Assembly (NCBI GenBank): GCA_938085045.1
Contig: CALKGI010000168.1
Coordinates: 1-64,000 of the forward strand
Origin: an uncultured Alteromonadaceae bacterium
GTDB lineage: Bacteria; Pseudomonadota; Gammaproteobacteria; Enterobacterales; Alteromonadaceae
Direction: 5' to 3'
DNA: 64,000 nucleotides
Shown here: positions 1-8,753 of the stretch, piece by piece
How the letters are laid out: each line of letters starts with the position of its first letter
How positions within the stretch are numbered: position 1 is the stretch's first letter
Notes under the pieces: generated by a model
Told to the model about the DNA's origin: nothing
The model's input: only the letters and a program-made list of their open reading frames with translations
The model's database searches: none
Position numbers and translations under genes: made by a program

Positions 1-1
1 T

Positions 2-1075
2 GCGGTGAAATGGGCTGTGCGATTGGCCGAGGCTTTAGTGGTCACCCCTGCTGGCTCAAAGACCCCTTATTTTACTGATACATCACGGGGGTTTGTTGCC
101 AGTTTGATTCTGCATATCCTCAGTTTTCACGAAGAAAAAGATCACAATTTGGGCTTTATGCGGGAGCTTATCGTGCACGGCTTAAGGGTTGTTGATGAGC
201 ATGGCGAACTCGACACCTCACCAGAGGAAGCCCGCGAACTCCTATATAAATTGATGCGCCAGAACACCGCCCATCAGGGGGCAGTGGTCGGGGGCGCGGC
301 GGCTTTTGTTGAGGCCAGCGGGGAAACATCCGGCAATCTATTATCGACTTTGCAGGAGCAAACCAAATGGCTGGATTTACCCAGTGTGCGCCATATGCTC
401 AGCAAAACCTCGCGCCCATTATCAGACCTTAAAACCCGTGATGATGTCGTGTTTTCACTGTGTGCGCCTGTGTTATCCATTCGCGAAGAACTCAAACCAT
501 TGATGCGAATTTTTACCAATTTAACCGCTTACACATTTGAATCTGTGCGCGAGAAAAAAGGCCAGTGCCTTACGATTGTGGACGAGCTGCAAGCCCAAGG
601 CTACAACCAGACTTTAGAGGTCGTCTTGCCCGTTGGGCGTTCTTACGGGCAAACATTCGTTGGTATCGCCCAAGACGTAGAAGGCATGAAAGCAGCTTAC
701 CCAAATACGTACCAAGCGTTTACTGGCAATGCCGATGTGGTGCTGTTCATGGGCAGCAATCACCCCTCAAACCTTGAATATCTCAGTACGGCATTGGGAC
801 AAAAAACACATGTCACCAAAGACCGCCGCACACGGCAAAAATCTTACCGCGATGTTGCGGTGCTTAACCCCGAACAAATTGGCCGACTGTTACAGCCTGA
901 CAGCGGCAATATCATTGTTTTGCGTGCTGGCCGTAGAGCGCTGCGACTGCGAAACGACCCCTACTACACGGCCTTACCTGTTACCGAATATGATCCAGAT
1001 CCAGAGCATGGCGATAGCTTTTTACGCGGTATCACACGGTTTTTATTGAACCGCAAACCTAAAAAGTTGGTGTAA
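2..1075 (+). CDS. Type IV coupling protein (VirD4/TraG-like), C-terminal part
   Basis: C-terminal 356 or more residues of a conjugative coupling ATPase, which recruits the relaxase-DNA complex to a secretion channel at the inner membrane. The frame is open to the window edge, so the true start, the membrane segments and the Walker A loop lie upstream; the GTG at position 5 is not the start. A Walker B-like CLTIVDEL lies near residues 188-195 counted from position 5. Further on, a stretch resembling the conserved TraG/VirD4 C-terminal ATPase part includes TYQAFTGNADVVLFMG. The stop codon abuts the next start. The family call is firm; the substrate is presumably the relaxase at 2256. Confidence 0.8.
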   Translation, partial: AVKWAVRLAEALVVTPAGSKTPYFTDTSRGFVASLILHILSFHEEKDHNLGFMRELIVHGLRVVDEHGELDTSPEEARELLYKLMRQNTAHQGAVVGGAAAFVEASGETSGNLLSTLQEQTKWLDLPSVRHMLSKTSRPLSDLKTRDDVVFSLCAPVLSIREELKPLMRIFTNLTAYTFESVREKKGQCLTIVDELQAQGYNQTLEVVLPVGRSYGQTFVGIAQDVEGMKAAYPNTYQAFTGNADVVLFMGSNHPSNLEYLSTALGQKTHVTKDRRTRQKSYRDVAVLNPEQIGRLLQPDSGNIIVLRAGRRALRLRNDPYYTALPVTEYDPDPEHGDSFLRGITRFLLNRKPKKLV

Positions 1076-1333
1076 ATGATCACCAAAGCGGAGCTTAAGC
1101 GGTTGCGTAGCACTCGCCCCAGCCATAACCAAGAATTGCATTACACCATAGGCGGTGCAATCGAAGAACGGGTTCACTCATCTTTGGAGGCTGAACGCAT
1201 AGGCAAGCTAAACCAAGGCGATAGACGACTACAACAAGCATTGTCAGAGATGCGCCATGAACAAGCCTTTAGGACCCGTGAGGGTTTGGCCAAAGCACAA
1301 TTTAATCAAACACAAAGCCCTCCTATGGGGTAA
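1076..1333 (+). CDS. Small hypothetical protein of the mobilization module
   Basis: Eighty-five residues, charged and largely helical in appearance (many Arg, Glu, Gln), with no signal peptide or membrane segment. Its ATG directly follows the stop of the coupling protein gene, so the two are probably co-translated. I do not recognise the family. Its position suggests an accessory mobilization protein, but that is inference only. Confidence 0.55.
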   Translation: MITKAELKRLRSTRPSHNQELHYTIGGAIEERVHSSLEAERIGKLNQGDRRLQQALSEMRHEQAFRTREGLAKAQFNQTQSPPMG

Positions 1334-1573
1334 ATCAAGCGAGAAACTCGATTTTTTTGGTGCAAAAAATAACAATTTTGAAAAAGTTTTGAGGGGTATT
1401 TTTAACGGCCAATATTTCCATAGGCCGTGCTCAGCGTCCATTACGATAATATGCTTTTAAGCTAAATTAGAGACGAATTGTATACAACTTTAGCGATAGT
1501 TAATCTGGCCTTAACAACCATAGGGTTATTATGAAGATTCAACCCAAAATAAAGACAAAGCAGGAGGCTTTCA

Positions 1574-1840
1574 ATGACCGATAACAAAACACACAAAAAT
1601 AACCCTTTTAGAGATTTCGATGTTCACCTTCATATCGAAGATGAAGAACGGAATTACTTGCTCAAGATAGGCACGGTATTCGAGCGGATCAATGGCCAAT
1701 TAAGCGGCGAGACATGCCATGGGCGCTTGATATTAAAGCCGCATGGAGCAGCACCGCTACCTGATCGCTACCGCGATATACAAATCAAGGATGTTCATAA
1801 CATCACCCCGCCGATGGATGACTGGCGGCCAAACGCCTAA
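1574..1840 (+). CDS. Small hypothetical protein of the mobilization module
   Basis: Eighty-eight residues, soluble and acidic to neutral, preceded by a good ribosome binding site (AGGAGG about 8 bases before ATG). It lies between the coupling protein region and mobC, 38 bases upstream of the latter. The 240-base gap before it is AT-rich and would be a natural place for an oriT, but no convincing inverted repeat with a nic-like motif was seen. Family not recognised. Confidence 0.55.
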   Translation: MTDNKTHKNNPFRDFDVHLHIEDEERNYLLKIGTVFERINGQLSGETCHGRLILKPHGAAPLPDRYRDIQIKDVHNITPPMDDWRPNA

Positions 1841-1878
1841 TCGACGTGTGTAGTAACCCCAAGAATTGAGGTTTTGAT

Positions 1879-2259
1879 ATGAGTAACAAGCAATCAACAT
1901 TAAGCCCCTTTTGCGTTCGTTTAAGCGCTGATGAGCGCGAACAGTTAAAGGTTATGGCTGCGAATTTACGTGTCTCACAAGGTGCATTTATTCGGTCGTA
2001 TGTCTTTGGTGATATCGAGGCTATCAAACGCACACTCAATGCCAAAGCATCGACCCTTGACCATGAAGCGTTATCAAAATTGTTACTTTTGCTTGGTGAG
2101 TCAAGGATTGCCAACAACCTGAACCAATTGGCCATGCACGCAAACCAAGGCACGTTGGACTTACCAAGTGCTGAGATTGAGGAACAGCTCAACGAGTCTT
2201 ACTTGGCCATCCAATGGATGCGCAAAACTCTGATCAAGGGTTTGGGGTTAAAGCCATGA
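1879..2259 (+). CDS. MobC-like relaxosome accessory protein
   Basis: A 126-residue protein with a ribbon-helix-helix-like N-terminus (PFCVRLSADEREQLKVMA, then an ASQGAFIR-type helix) and, near residues 76-86, the RIANNLNQLAM segment typical of MobC-family mobilization proteins. Such proteins bind oriT, help melt it and stimulate the relaxase. A GAGG site precedes the ATG. Its stop overlaps the relaxase start as ATGA (2256-2259), so the two are translationally coupled, which supports a relaxosome pair. Confidence 0.75.
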   Translation: MSNKQSTLSPFCVRLSADEREQLKVMAANLRVSQGAFIRSYVFGDIEAIKRTLNAKASTLDHEALSKLLLLLGESRIANNLNQLAMHANQGTLDLPSAEIEEQLNESYLAIQWMRKTLIKGLGLKP

Positions 2260-3578
2260 TCTTGAAAGCTTCACAACGCGCAGGTGGCAAGCAATTAGCG
2301 CTTCATCTTTTGAATGATGAAAACGAGCATGTGGAAACACATCAAGTGCGCGGATTTGTTGCCAATGATGTTGCGGGTGCGCTCAATGAAGCCTACGCGG
2401 TGAGCCGTGGTACACGCTGTAAACAATATCTGTTTTCTCTCAGCCTCAACCCGCCACAAGACAAGACCGTGCCGATTGAAGACTTTGAAAATGCGATTGG
2501 CCGTATTGAGCAAGAATTGGGGTTACAAAATCAGCCCCGCTGTATTGTCTTTCATGAAAAAGAAGGTCGCCGCCATGCGCATTGTGTCTGGTCACGGATT
2601 AAAAACGATAACGGCCTTAAAGCCGTTCATCTGCCCTTTTTTAAGCGCAAGCTTAACACCATAGCCAAAGATTTGTTTATCGAACATGGCTGGAAACTCC
2701 CCAAAGGCTTTGAAGACAAACAAAGCCGCGACCCGCGCAACTTCACGTTAGCCGAATGGCAGCAGTCGAAAAGGCATAACCAAAACCCTAAGGCCATCAA
2801 AGCCGCCTTGCAACAATGCTGGCAAATGGCGGATAACAAGCAGGCCTTTACCAATGCCCTGACCGATGCGGGTTATATGCTGGCACGTGGCGATAAACGG
2901 GGCTTTGTGGCAGTTGATTGGCATGGCGAGATTTTTTCCTTGAGCCGTGCTACTGGCATCAAGGCAAAAGCATTGAAAGAGCGCTTGGGTTCGCCCGAAA
3001 CGCTACCCAGTGTAACCACCACAAAAGCCATGATGAGCAAAGAGCTTAAGGCTTTATATAAGCGCTATTCCGGCGAACTAAAAACCATTCACGACAAAGA
3101 GCAAAAGCCGTTCTTACAGCAAAAAGCAGTACTGTTGCAATCACAAAAGAAAGCACGGCAAACCCTTAAAATTACATTGAAAAATCGCAAATTAGAAGAA
3201 ACTAAAACACGTCAAAACAAAATGCGTAAAGGGTTGCGCCGCATATGGGATGCGATGACGGGCAAATCAAAAGCAACCCGTTTACAAAACGAGCGTGAAG
3301 CCAAAATCAGTCAAAAGCGCGATGCACAAGAAAAACAAGATTTGATTGATAGCCAGCTACAACAACGGCGCACCATTCAAAACCAGTTCGCCAAGTTACG
3401 CCACGCCCAGCAAGAGGACATGCAAACGCTCAGAGCTGGATTTATCAAAGTCCTTAAAGGCCATCAAAGCCTTGCTGATTTGCGCGTGACCTTTGGCCGT
3501 GCAGCCATGGATAAAGCACAACACGTACACCAGACATACACCAACGACAACAGGCCAAAACCGGAGCTAGGCCTATGA
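2256..3578 (+). CDS. Relaxase / mobilization nuclease (MOBP-like)
   Basis: A 440-residue relaxase that would nick oriT and carry the transferred strand. The ATG at 2256 is chosen because it overlaps the mobC stop; an earlier in-frame ATG at 2214 lies inside mobC. The metal-binding triad is visible as HEKEGRRHAHCVWSRI, with His100, His107 and His109, matching the HxxxxxxHxH pattern of the family. The nucleophilic tyrosine is probably in the first 60 residues (Tyr47 or Tyr58) but cannot be fixed by eye. The C-terminal half (about residues 255-420) is Lys/Gln/Glu-rich and probably coiled coil. There is no primase or helicase domain. Confidence 0.85.
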   Translation: MILKASQRAGGKQLALHLLNDENEHVETHQVRGFVANDVAGALNEAYAVSRGTRCKQYLFSLSLNPPQDKTVPIEDFENAIGRIEQELGLQNQPRCIVFHEKEGRRHAHCVWSRIKNDNGLKAVHLPFFKRKLNTIAKDLFIEHGWKLPKGFEDKQSRDPRNFTLAEWQQSKRHNQNPKAIKAALQQCWQMADNKQAFTNALTDAGYMLARGDKRGFVAVDWHGEIFSLSRATGIKAKALKERLGSPETLPSVTTTKAMMSKELKALYKRYSGELKTIHDKEQKPFLQQKAVLLQSQKKARQTLKITLKNRKLEETKTRQNKMRKGLRRIWDAMTGKSKATRLQNEREAKISQKRDAQEKQDLIDSQLQQRRTIQNQFAKLRHAQQEDMQTLRAGFIKVLKGHQSLADLRVTFGRAAMDKAQHVHQTYTNDNRPKPELGL

Positions 3579-3608
3579 GCATCAAGTTAACCAGAAAGGA
3601 AGAATATC

Positions 3609-4271
3609 ATGGATAGATACGCATTTTACGCCAGCAAATATCTGGACAAAGATTTTGAAGTGCCCATTAAAGAACAGTTTCGGGGGTGCTACCAAAAGCT
3701 AGACAGGCATGAATATGAACATGTGGGTTATTACAGTGACACACGGCATATCGCCTCACCCAATCGCCGCCGAGGCGTTATGAACCTGTTGCGGGATGCC
3801 AGAGCTGGTAAATTCGACGTTCTCATGACAAACGATATTGAGCGTTTAGCGCTCAATCGGGGCAATCTCCTTGAAATAGTTCGGCGGCTAAAATGCACGG
3901 GCGTAGAAGTCTATACCTGCATCGGTAACGGTGAGCCTTTAAGCCAGCAACTCGCGGATGAAATATACAATATCGAGCAAGAAACCATATTCAAAGCGGC
4001 AATGGAATGGGAAAAATACTGGGATGATCAAATGGAATTGGCGGAATCTGATTATCCGCAAGATAGCCCCCAACAATTTGAATTTGGGCAAGCCGTAGAG
4101 GGCATAAAAGCGCAAGACTTGAGTGGAAATTACGATTTTGAGCAAGCCTCAGATTTTATTGATGGGGCATATGAAGCCGATGAGGCCATGATAGATAAGT
4201 TCGAGCGCCATTGCGAGGTACGCAAAGCCGCCAACTCACAACAATCACAGCATCAGGATTTAGGCCTATGA
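3609..4271 (+). CDS. Serine-recombinase-fold protein with a degenerate active site
   Basis: A 220-residue protein whose first 110 residues align with the catalytic domain of the recombinase encoded just downstream (similar order FYA..., YSD, KFDVLMTNDIERL versus KFDMVVTESLDRI). The chemistry is lost: the catalytic Arg-x-Ser of the active partner (Arg10, Ser12) is Ser9 and Tyr11 here, and the second arginine of the DRxSR motif (Arg83) is Leu82. Arg79 is kept. There is no zinc ribbon or DNA-binding C-terminus, only an acidic tail rich in Asp and Glu. A good AAGGAAG site precedes the ATG. It could be a regulatory or directionality partner of the integrase, but this is inference. Confidence 0.65.
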   Translation: MDRYAFYASKYLDKDFEVPIKEQFRGCYQKLDRHEYEHVGYYSDTRHIASPNRRRGVMNLLRDARAGKFDVLMTNDIERLALNRGNLLEIVRRLKCTGVEVYTCIGNGEPLSQQLADEIYNIEQETIFKAAMEWEKYWDDQMELAESDYPQDSPQQFEFGQAVEGIKAQDLSGNYDFEQASDFIDGAYEADEAMIDKFERHCEVRKAANSQQSQHQDLGL

Positions 4272-4444
4272 GAGATGCGCGGACAGACAAAATCAATAGC
4301 GATTGGAAAGAGGCGCAAAACGATGCGCAGTGTGAGCAATCCAACCTGATTGAAATTGTCCGCTTCATGGCAAGACGCGCAGCCGAGCGCGATTTTAAAA
4401 CCCACAAGGAGGCACAAGAAAGGAAGGATTCCGATGACATATAG
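4268..4444 (+). CDS. Small 58-residue hypothetical protein between the recombinase genes
   Basis: Starts at the ATG overlapping the previous stop (ATGA at 4268-4271) and ends inside the first codons of the large recombinase (overlap 4434-4444). It is a very charged helical peptide with no recognised family. The overlap on both sides suggests that translation runs through it, so it may serve coupling, or act as a small recombination accessory protein. A longer frame from 4211 is rejected because it starts inside the preceding gene. Confidence 0.5.
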   Translation: MRDARTDKINSDWKEAQNDAQCEQSNLIEIVRFMARRAAERDFKTHKEAQERKDSDDI

Positions 4445-6068
4445 AGTTGCTATTTATGCAAGATATAGCTCAGAGCTTCAACGAGAAGCGAGCATAGAAG
4501 ATCAAATCAGGCAAGCCACAGAACACGCGCAGCGCATGGGGTGGACAATCCTAGAAACCTACAGCGATCATGCCATTTCTGGCGCATCCATGAACCGCCC
4601 TGGGCTGCAAAAATTACTTGCCGATGCTGCTGGCAAAAAGTTCGATATGGTGGTCACTGAAAGCCTTGACCGAATATCTCGCGACCAAGAACACGTTGCA
4701 GGTATTTTTAAGCGCCTCACCTATGCTGAAATTCCGATGTTTTCTCTGAGCAACAACAACATTGTCACGGATCTTGATATCGGTATAGGCGGCTATATGA
4801 ACGCCAAGTTCTTAAAGGACTTAGGTGTTAAGACAAGACGCGGCTTGCGTGGGCGTGTCGAGCAAGGAAAATCAGGCGGCGGCAAAGTTTACGGTTATGA
4901 TATCGTGCGACAATTCAACCAAGCTGGCGATCCTGTACGGGGTGAGCGCACAATCAACCCCATACAATCCGAGATTGTCAGGCGAATATTTGAAGAATAT
5001 GCCAACGGCAAAAGCCCAAGGTTGATTGCTATGGGCTTAAACAAAGAGGGTATCCCTTCCCCCAATAATAGAGGTTGGGCAGCCACCACGATCACCGGCA
5101 AGAAAAGCAAGGGCACAGGGATTGTTAATAATGAGCTTTTTATAGGGCGGATGGTTTGGAATAAAAACCGATATATCAAAGACCCGCTCACCGATAGGCG
5201 TGTTTCGCGCCCCAATCCACCTGAAGAATGGGTGATAAAAGACGTGCCAGAACTGCGCATCATTGCGCAAGATTTATGGGATAACGCCAAAGTAAGGCAA
5301 GAAGACACAGCCAAGCCGCAGCGGCCTGAGCAAGCGCGCAGACCTAAAACGCTGCTTTCTGGTCTAATTCAGTGCGGTTGCTGTGATGGCGGTTACAATA
5401 AAATGTCAGCAACGCGCTATTACTGCACAAGTGCCAGACGCAAAGGCACCTGTGATAATCACCTGTCCATACGGGTTGATGAATTAGAAAAAGCCGCATT
5501 TAGCGCGGTACAAAACAACCTCTTACAACCCGAATTGTTTAAAGCGTTTTGCGCCGAGTATGAAGCACAAATGAAAGCGCTCGCCGGACAACAAAGCACC
5601 AATACAACCCGCGCCACAGCCAAGCTTGAAAAACTTCAAAAAGAAGAATCTAACCTCATTGAGGCCATAACGCAGGGCATTATCAATGATAAGGTAAAAG
5701 AAGAACTAACCCGCATAACCGCCGAGATAGAACAAACACAAAGCGAACTTGATAGTCTATCTCAAGCCGCAGCCACGCTAAACCCCGATCTGGCCGAGCG
5801 CTACCGCGAGGAAATCACAAGACTGAGCGAAAGCCTGAACAATGAAAACACCAAACATGAAGGTGTTGAACTGGTGAGAAAGGTTATTGATAAAATAATC
5901 CTCACCCCCAATGAAGACAACACAGCGCTTTCAATTGATGTACATGGCAATCTTGAAGGGATGCTATCTGTAGCCAACGGCGAAGATAACCCCTTGCCTA
6001 ACATGGTGGGTTTTTACAGTCCCCAGTCACATACCAAAACTGACAATATCCCTACCTACAGGAAATAA
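4434..6068 (+). CDS. Large serine recombinase (site-specific integrase)
   Basis: A 544-residue large serine recombinase, probably the integrase/excisionase of this element. The ATG at 4434 (MTYRVAIYARYSSELQ) follows AAGGAAGGA and is preferred over the in-frame 4350 start. The catalytic domain has Arg10 and nucleophile Ser12 in YARYSS and a DRISR motif at residues 79-83. The recombinase domain follows (about 150-290). A zinc ribbon with Cys314, Cys317, Cys331 and Cys340 is next, then a long coiled coil (about 395-500), as expected for this class. It recombines short attP/attB sites without tyrosine-type direct repeats. It is the last gene of the module. Confidence 0.9.
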   Translation: MTYRVAIYARYSSELQREASIEDQIRQATEHAQRMGWTILETYSDHAISGASMNRPGLQKLLADAAGKKFDMVVTESLDRISRDQEHVAGIFKRLTYAEIPMFSLSNNNIVTDLDIGIGGYMNAKFLKDLGVKTRRGLRGRVEQGKSGGGKVYGYDIVRQFNQAGDPVRGERTINPIQSEIVRRIFEEYANGKSPRLIAMGLNKEGIPSPNNRGWAATTITGKKSKGTGIVNNELFIGRMVWNKNRYIKDPLTDRRVSRPNPPEEWVIKDVPELRIIAQDLWDNAKVRQEDTAKPQRPEQARRPKTLLSGLIQCGCCDGGYNKMSATRYYCTSARRKGTCDNHLSIRVDELEKAAFSAVQNNLLQPELFKAFCAEYEAQMKALAGQQSTNTTRATAKLEKLQKEESNLIEAITQGIINDKVKEELTRITAEIEQTQSELDSLSQAAATLNPDLAERYREEITRLSESLNNENTKHEGVELVRKVIDKIILTPNEDNTALSIDVHGNLEGMLSVANGEDNPLPNMVGFYSPQSHTKTDNIPTYRK

Positions 6069-6268
6069 CGGGGGTGGCGGGCACTCGTTTCATGTACACC
6101 ACTCGCCCAGCGAAGGTGGGTAACTTGTTTCACAATGCTATTTAATCCAAATACGCTCACAAATGAGATCAAGGCTCAAGTGTCTGATTCTAATACTATA
6201 AAATGTCCGTATTACGTAAATTGATTTAGCCAACTAAAAAAACGCATACTTGACTGTGTGGCCAAAAA

Positions 6269-6802
6269 TTAAGGTGTTTGATAATAAAGGAGTTCGATAT
6301 CGCCCATCGGGTCTTTGTGTATATCGGTTTTAAGATACTGCAAACCCAGTTTAGTCATTACGTTAACTGATGCGTCATTGCCGTCGATAACCAAAGCTGA
6401 AAACTGGGTGATCCCCTGTTGTTCAACCAACGCATTTTTGATGGCCAGTGCTGCTTCGGTGGCGTAACCCTTGCCCCAGGCTTTGCGCATTAAACGCCAG
6501 CCTAGTTCCAAATTATGTGGTTGGGGGTTGTCACTGAAAAAATCCATGGGCCGTACCAGTACCCAGCCGATGAATGTATTGTCTTCTTTAATAGTTAGCT
6601 TCCACATGCCCCAGCCGGTTTGAGGGTCGGTATAGCTCTTCAATCTAGGTAGAGATACTTCATGTATTTCTTTCATCGTGGTCATGTGGCCGCCGTTAAT
6701 ATACCGCATCACCTCGGGGTCTTGGTCGAGTTGAAACAATAATTCGGCGTCATCTTCGTTCATTAAGGCAAAAGCCAAGCGGCTGGTATCTTCTATTTTC
6801 AT
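6269..6802 (-). CDS. GNAT-family N-acetyltransferase (RimJ-like)
   Basis: A 177-residue acetyltransferase of the RimJ/RimL-like branch, which moves an acetyl group from acetyl-CoA to an amine. The start RLAFALMNEDDAELLFQLDQDPEV is typical. The acetyl-CoA loop is visible in the RKAWGKGYATEAA segment near residues 110-122 (the Q/RxxGxG/A motif), followed by the N-x-x-S-x-x-V-x-x-K-x-G pattern ending in KLGLQ. The substrate is unknown. It lies 18 bases downstream of the next gene on the same strand and may share its transcript. Confidence 0.8.
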   Translation of the reverse strand: MKIEDTSRLAFALMNEDDAELLFQLDQDPEVMRYINGGHMTTMKEIHEVSLPRLKSYTDPQTGWGMWKLTIKEDNTFIGWVLVRPMDFFSDNPQPHNLELGWRLMRKAWGKGYATEAALAIKNALVEQQGITQFSALVIDGNDASVNVMTKLGLQYLKTDIHKDPMGDIELLYYQTP

Positions 6803-6820
6803 CAGTGTTCTTTCGTGGTT

Positions 6821-7219
6821 TTAGGGTAAAGGGTTAATGTGTTTTAATTCGTCCTGACAAAAGGCCAACCATTGCAAAGCGGCTTTGCGGTTGTCGAATG
6901 TTTCGAATTGCCATGTCACTTTACGTGGCATATCGACTACAAATCGGGTGGCTTTTTCTGCTATGGAAGTGTAACACACGGCGGCTACTGCTTTGACTTT
7001 GTCGAGTTGGATTAAGTGTCGCTGAGCGTCAAAGCTATAAGTATATTGGTTGAGTTTATTGATCATTAAAAAGCATGGGTCGCTCATGTGTTGATCAATC
7101 CAATCGTGATATTGCTCCATCGCGGTGATGTCCATCTCGACCCCCTCGTTAATGATTACCTCAGCGAGATTGTCATCAAGTAGATAAATTAGGGCAAACC
7201 CCAGATCGAATTTTTGCAT
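6821..7219 (-). CDS. Hypothetical cytosolic protein, possibly SpoIIAA/STAS-like
   Basis: A 132-residue soluble protein with no signal peptide. Alternating strands and helices, and a C-terminal FDNRKAALQWL helix, resemble small STAS/SpoIIAA-like domains, but I cannot name a family with certainty. It begins with ATG after an AAGAG-type site and is followed on the same strand by the GNAT gene. No catalytic residues can be proposed. Confidence 0.5.
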   Translation of the reverse strand: MQKFDLGFALIYLLDDNLAEVIINEGVEMDITAMEQYHDWIDQHMSDPCFLMINKLNQYTYSFDAQRHLIQLDKVKAVAAVCYTSIAEKATRFVVDMPRKVTWQFETFDNRKAALQWLAFCQDELKHINPLP

Positions 7220-7265
7220 TGGACAGCTCTTTGCATTGTCGGTGTTAACTTAAAGCGTAGAGAGC

Positions 7266-8675
7266 TTAGGCAATATGATCAAAAAGATTTTCACAGATAT
7301 CGACATCTTCATTTTGTATTACACTGTCTTTTGCACCGCTAACATGGATGAAGGCCGTTTTAATACTTAACCCGGGGACTGGAGGGAAACGCTCTAATTT
7401 TTGTAACATATTACGCACCGCTTCAGGTCCGAGTGGGTCAAGTTGAAACTTCATTTCAACAATATAGAGATATCTACGTGTTTGGATCACTAGGTCGATT
7501 TGCAAACCTTTGGTTTGATAGGGGCCGCTTTGCAAGACGTGATCTTGATTGATACCCAAAATGGCATAAACCAGTTGCATATTTTGACGTAATACCGTTT
7601 CAAACTGAAGGCCCAAAAATGAATCAAGGTTTTTCGGTAGCGATGAATTTCCGCTTTGTATTTTTTCGCGGTTTGGTTCAATACACTTGAGATAAAATCG
7701 AAGATACGGATCGCTTAGGGTATATTGCCGGTTTCGTTGGCTTCTTTTGAGTGTTGAAAAGTCCCACATTGTCGTCTCTTGAATAAAACCACTCATGATC
7801 ATCATTTGCAGATCATCATAAAGATGACCGTTGGCCTTACTAACCCCTAAAGATTGAGCAATTTCGTCAGCCGTGCTTTTTTTGTTGCAAAGGGCTTCTA
7901 GTATACTCCTGATACGTTTGCCTTTGGTTCTGTATAAGTCGTTGAGCAGGCGTTCATATTCATTGAAAAAGTATCCTCCAGACGTAAAGGCATGGTGGGT
8001 CAGATTGTTTTCAAGAGATACTGCATAATCAAAGGCCAACAAATAGCTGGGTACACCACCGCTAATCATGAGGTAACGTAATTGTTCAAGTGGGGTTAAA
8101 CGTTTTCTGATGGAACTAGGGATAAACTTTAACGCATCGGGCAAGGGCATAGGTTGCAATACATGCTCCCAGGCAATGCGTCCATACCAAGCTTCGGACT
8201 TGAGAAAATGTTGGTCTATCCAACTGGCTAGAGAGCCGCTGAGTATCAAGGTAAAATTGGGCAGGTATTGAAGCTTATTTTCCCATAGCGTAAAAAGACT
8301 GCCCGAGATATTGTCATCGGTTTTACCAAACCAGTTGATTTCATCAATCAATAGTAGGCAATGACCGTTCTTGACGTAGCTGCCTATGGCGAACAAGGCC
8401 TCATTCCAATCATTAAGCTTTGGTGTGATCGTTTGGAACGTTTCGGCCATTTGTGTTGCGAGATTACTGAGTTCAGTTGATTTTCTATTTTGTGCCTGAG
8501 GCGGCATACCAACCAATTTATAGAACTGATTTTTATAAATATTTTGCCCATAATGATTGAGCAGTTTACTTTTTCCCACCCGCCTACGCCCAGTCAACAC
8601 TAGCAACTTTGCTGTTTTTTTCATGACCATCTGGTTTAAAACACCCAGCTCGGTTTTACGTCCAATGAATGACAT
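7266..8675 (-). CDS. AAA ATPase with C-terminal nuclease-like domain (archaeal-ATPase / DUF234 type)
   Basis: A 469-residue P-loop ATPase. The start at 8675 (MSFIGRKTEL) fits the family opening; the longer frame adds 25 hydrophobic residues unlike the family. Walker A is GRRRVGKS (residues 29-36), Walker B is LLLIDEINWF (about 115-124), and the sensor-like LILSGS follows. A winged-helix segment (about 265-320) leads to a C-terminal domain with QIDLVIQ...YIVEMKF, an Asp and Glu-x-Lys arrangement like the PD-(D/E)xK fold of DUF234. Such genes are widespread, often solitary, and poorly understood. Upstream lies the 55-bp-period repeat array. Confidence 0.75.
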   Translation of the reverse strand: MSFIGRKTELGVLNQMVMKKTAKLLVLTGRRRVGKSKLLNHYGQNIYKNQFYKLVGMPPQAQNRKSTELSNLATQMAETFQTITPKLNDWNEALFAIGSYVKNGHCLLLIDEINWFGKTDDNISGSLFTLWENKLQYLPNFTLILSGSLASWIDQHFLKSEAWYGRIAWEHVLQPMPLPDALKFIPSSIRKRLTPLEQLRYLMISGGVPSYLLAFDYAVSLENNLTHHAFTSGGYFFNEYERLLNDLYRTKGKRIRSILEALCNKKSTADEIAQSLGVSKANGHLYDDLQMMIMSGFIQETTMWDFSTLKRSQRNRQYTLSDPYLRFYLKCIEPNREKIQSGNSSLPKNLDSFLGLQFETVLRQNMQLVYAILGINQDHVLQSGPYQTKGLQIDLVIQTRRYLYIVEMKFQLDPLGPEAVRNMLQKLERFPPVPGLSIKTAFIHVSGAKDSVIQNEDVDICENLFDHIA

Positions 8676-8753
8676 TTGCTCAAATCTCACAACAATGAAA
8701 AGTCCTATCGCTTCATAATATATGAAAATAAGAATATTTAACAAGCACAAAAA

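Larger units (their letters stand above)
1..6068. mobile_element. Right part of an integrative mobilizable element
   Basis: Genes in this stretch form a mobilization and integration module: coupling protein (cut by the window edge), two small proteins, MobC-like protein, relaxase, a recombinase-fold pseudoenzyme, a 58-residue protein and a large serine recombinase. Several neighbours overlap by ATGA or abut, suggesting one transcript. The left end is outside the window. The right end is not resolved: I place it at the recombinase stop, but it may run to about 6260, just before the chromosomal-looking GNAT gene. No attachment-site repeat and no oriT could be identified by eye. Confidence 0.75.

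Noticed and set aside
1320-1360. Terminator after the 85-residue gene
   Set aside because: GCGAG-AAA-CTCG stem is only four to five pairs; the T-run follows, but the stem is too weak to call.
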